This document shows positions 5,544 to 6,755 of a stretch of DNA of 6,755 bases, piece by piece. Origin of the DNA: Dehalococcoidales bacterium (GTDB lineage: Bacteria > Chloroflexota > Dehalococcoidia > Dehalococcoidales > Fen-1064). A program made the position numbers and the translations under genes. The stretch lies in the NCBI GenBank assembly GCA_028713395.1, contig JAQTOJ010000106.1, positions 1-6,755 of the forward strand, given 5' to 3'. Below the pieces are notes generated by a model, which had not been told where the DNA came from, ran no database searches, and saw only the letters and a list, made by a program, of their open reading frames with translations. The number at the start of each line of letters is the position of its first letter. The first letter of the stretch is position 1.

Positions 5544-6755
5544 TTACCCTCTCAGAGTGGCGGCTAACTCTGCGGACAGCTTCTTGAGAATCTGCTGCTG
5601 AATCTTATTGACTTCATCATCCGTGAAGGTGCGGTTGGGCGACTGATAAGTGAGACGGTAAGCAAGCTGCTTCTTACCGGCCGGTATCTGCCCGCCGACA
5701 TAGACGTCGAACAGGGTCACCTGAGTGATGAGTGACAAGCCCTTGAAAATATCCAGCACCTGTTGATTGGTGACGCCTATATCCATGACCAGCGCCATAT
5801 CACGCACCGTCGCCGGGAATTTGGGGATGGGTTTATATTCTTTTTGCCCGATGAGCGGTAACAAAGCGGGTATATTCATTTCAAAGAGATAGACCGTTTC
5901 ATTGATTTCAAAATGACCGGCCACCGCAGGGTGCAATTCACCCACCACACCGATGGTTTTATCTCCACAAATGATTTTCGCCTGGTTCAGCGGGTGCAGA
6001 CTCTCATCCGCGGATTTTTCAAATTGCGCCTTGATGTTGAGACGGGATAATAAGCCTTCGACGATGCCTTTGGCATCGAAGAGATCCACTTTTCCTTCGT
6101 CGCCCTGCCACCAGCGCGGATTGCGTTTGCCGTAAAGCACGCCGCACAGCATATCCGGTTCGTCGGGCAGGTCGCCTTCTTTGGGCAAGTAGACCTTGCC
6201 GAGCTCGAATAGCTGTAAACCGTCATCGGAATAGGACTTGTTCAACTGCAGCGCTCCGAGGACAGCGCCTCTTAAAGTGGTGCGCAGGTATTCCTGTTCA
6301 GCGGAGGTGGGATTAACGATATGCACCGGCAAGGATTCCGGTTTCTTTTTCACCGGCGAGATTTTGCTCAGACTTTCCAGGCTGACCAGAGAATAAGACA
6401 CGATTTCCTGGAAGCCGTAACCGACCATATAGCCGCGGATTTTCCGTTTGAGTCCGGTCAAGGGGTCGGGGTGACGGGCCGGAATTTCCTGGGCAAGCAG
6501 TGTGGTGGGGATCGTCTCGTAGCCATTGATGCGCGCTACCTCTTCGATCACGTCTACCGGGATATTGATATCCGTGCGCCAGTACGGGGCTTTGACCACC
6601 AGTCCCTGAGTCAGTTCGTCGTTCTGGCAATCGATGCCTAGAGATTCGAGGGCGTTGATAATCTGGTCGTGACTGTATTCCAAACCCAAGACGCGTTGGA
6701 CTTCACTCTTCGGGTAGCGGATAGGTTTACGTTAGATTTTGCCGGGGTAAACATC
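5544..6755 (-). CDS. pheT: Phenylalanyl-tRNA synthetase beta subunit, C-terminal half, interrupted by an in-frame TAA
   Basis: PheT is the large subunit of the (alpha-beta)2 enzyme that charges tRNA-Phe. The window holds about 400 codons of a usual 800. Numbered from the TTG at 6689: the end of the B5 domain with its acidic pattern D40, D46, E49, E50 (WRTDINIPVDVIEEVARINGYETIP), then the class-II-like core (PDPLTGLKRKIRGYMVGYGFQEIVSYSL at 75-102; NPTSAEQEYLRTTLRG at 126-141; FELGKVY), then the C-terminal FDX-ACB anticodon-binding domain (about 286-381, KPIPKFPATVRDMALVM and YQSPNRTFTDDEV). It ends with TAA at 5544-5546. Upstream of 6689 the frame remains PheT-like (DVYPGKI, stop, RKPIRYPKSEVQRVLGLEY), but codon 6732-6734 is TAA. 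No Shine-Dalgarno precedes 6689, so a real start there is unlikely. The gene is therefore either a pseudogene, a recent mutation or a read/assembly error; one base change would restore Gln, Lys or Glu. Confidence 0.9.
6732..6734 (-). other. pheT: In-frame TAA nonsense codon within pheT
   Basis: The plus strand reads TTA at 6732-6734. Counting back 15 codons from 6687-6689 places it exactly in the pheT frame. Seven codons upstream of it (DVYPGKI) and 14 between it and the TTG at 6689 (RKPIRYPKSEVQRV) both fit the B5 region of PheT. The other three complete gene ends in the window also use TAA as a normal stop, which argues against genome-wide TAA reassignment. Confidence 0.85.

Noticed and set aside
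5174..5601. Overlapping frames on both strands in the hairpin cluster
   Set aside because: The frames are created by palindromic sequence that is open on both strands; they lack ribosome sites and family resemblance, and one runs into pheT antisense.
6732..6734. Genetic-code reassignment of TAA
   Set aside because: The ABC-F, flavin reductase and pheT genes all end naturally at TAA, and no in-frame TAA interrupts the other coding regions.

Overview
The window (6,755 bp, roughly half G+C, AT-rich between genes) looks like a bacterial chromosome segment carrying four protein genes separated by unusually long, repeat-filled gaps. Gene style (bacterial-type ProRS with an editing insertion, a 674-residue ABC-F ATPase with a long C-terminal tail, a clostridial/Chloroflexota-like flavin reductase) and the many short palindromic intergenic repeats suggest an anaerobic Gram-positive-like or Chloroflexota (Dehalococcoidia-type) bacterium. 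This placement is an inference from resemblance only.

Layout. (1) 1-1249, minus: the first 416 codons of proS, prolyl-tRNA synthetase; its 3' end lies outside the window. (2) 1250-1505: a divergent intergenic region with a candidate promoter for each flanking gene. (3) 1506-3530, plus: an intact ABC-F ribosome-associated ATPase. (4) 3531-4309: 779 bp with no credible gene. It holds a hairpin over the ABC-F stop codon, a REP-like palindrome, two collinear copies (exactly 187 bp apart) of a two-hairpin element, a second REP-like remnant and an isolated stem-loop. (5) 4310-4954, minus: a flavin reductase/flavoredoxin-like protein starting at TTG behind a strong Shine-Dalgarno. (6) 4955-5543: 589 bp with no credible gene. 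It contains a nested imperfect foldback (5109-5222) and a run of three strong hairpins whose 3' arms all contain CGGGAT (5260-5394). (7) 5544-6755, minus: the C-terminal half of pheT, phenylalanyl-tRNA synthetase beta. An in-frame TAA at 6732-6734 interrupts a frame that is clearly coding on both sides.

Three of the four genes serve translation (two aminoacyl-tRNA synthetases and an ABC-F ribosome factor). They are not arranged as one operon: proS and the ABC-F gene are divergent, and the flavin reductase is separated from pheT by repeat DNA. I see no CRISPR array, tRNA, rRNA, transposase, phage or defence system. The points most worth a second look are the nonsense codon in pheT, the duplicated two-hairpin element, and the palindrome cluster downstream of pheT.
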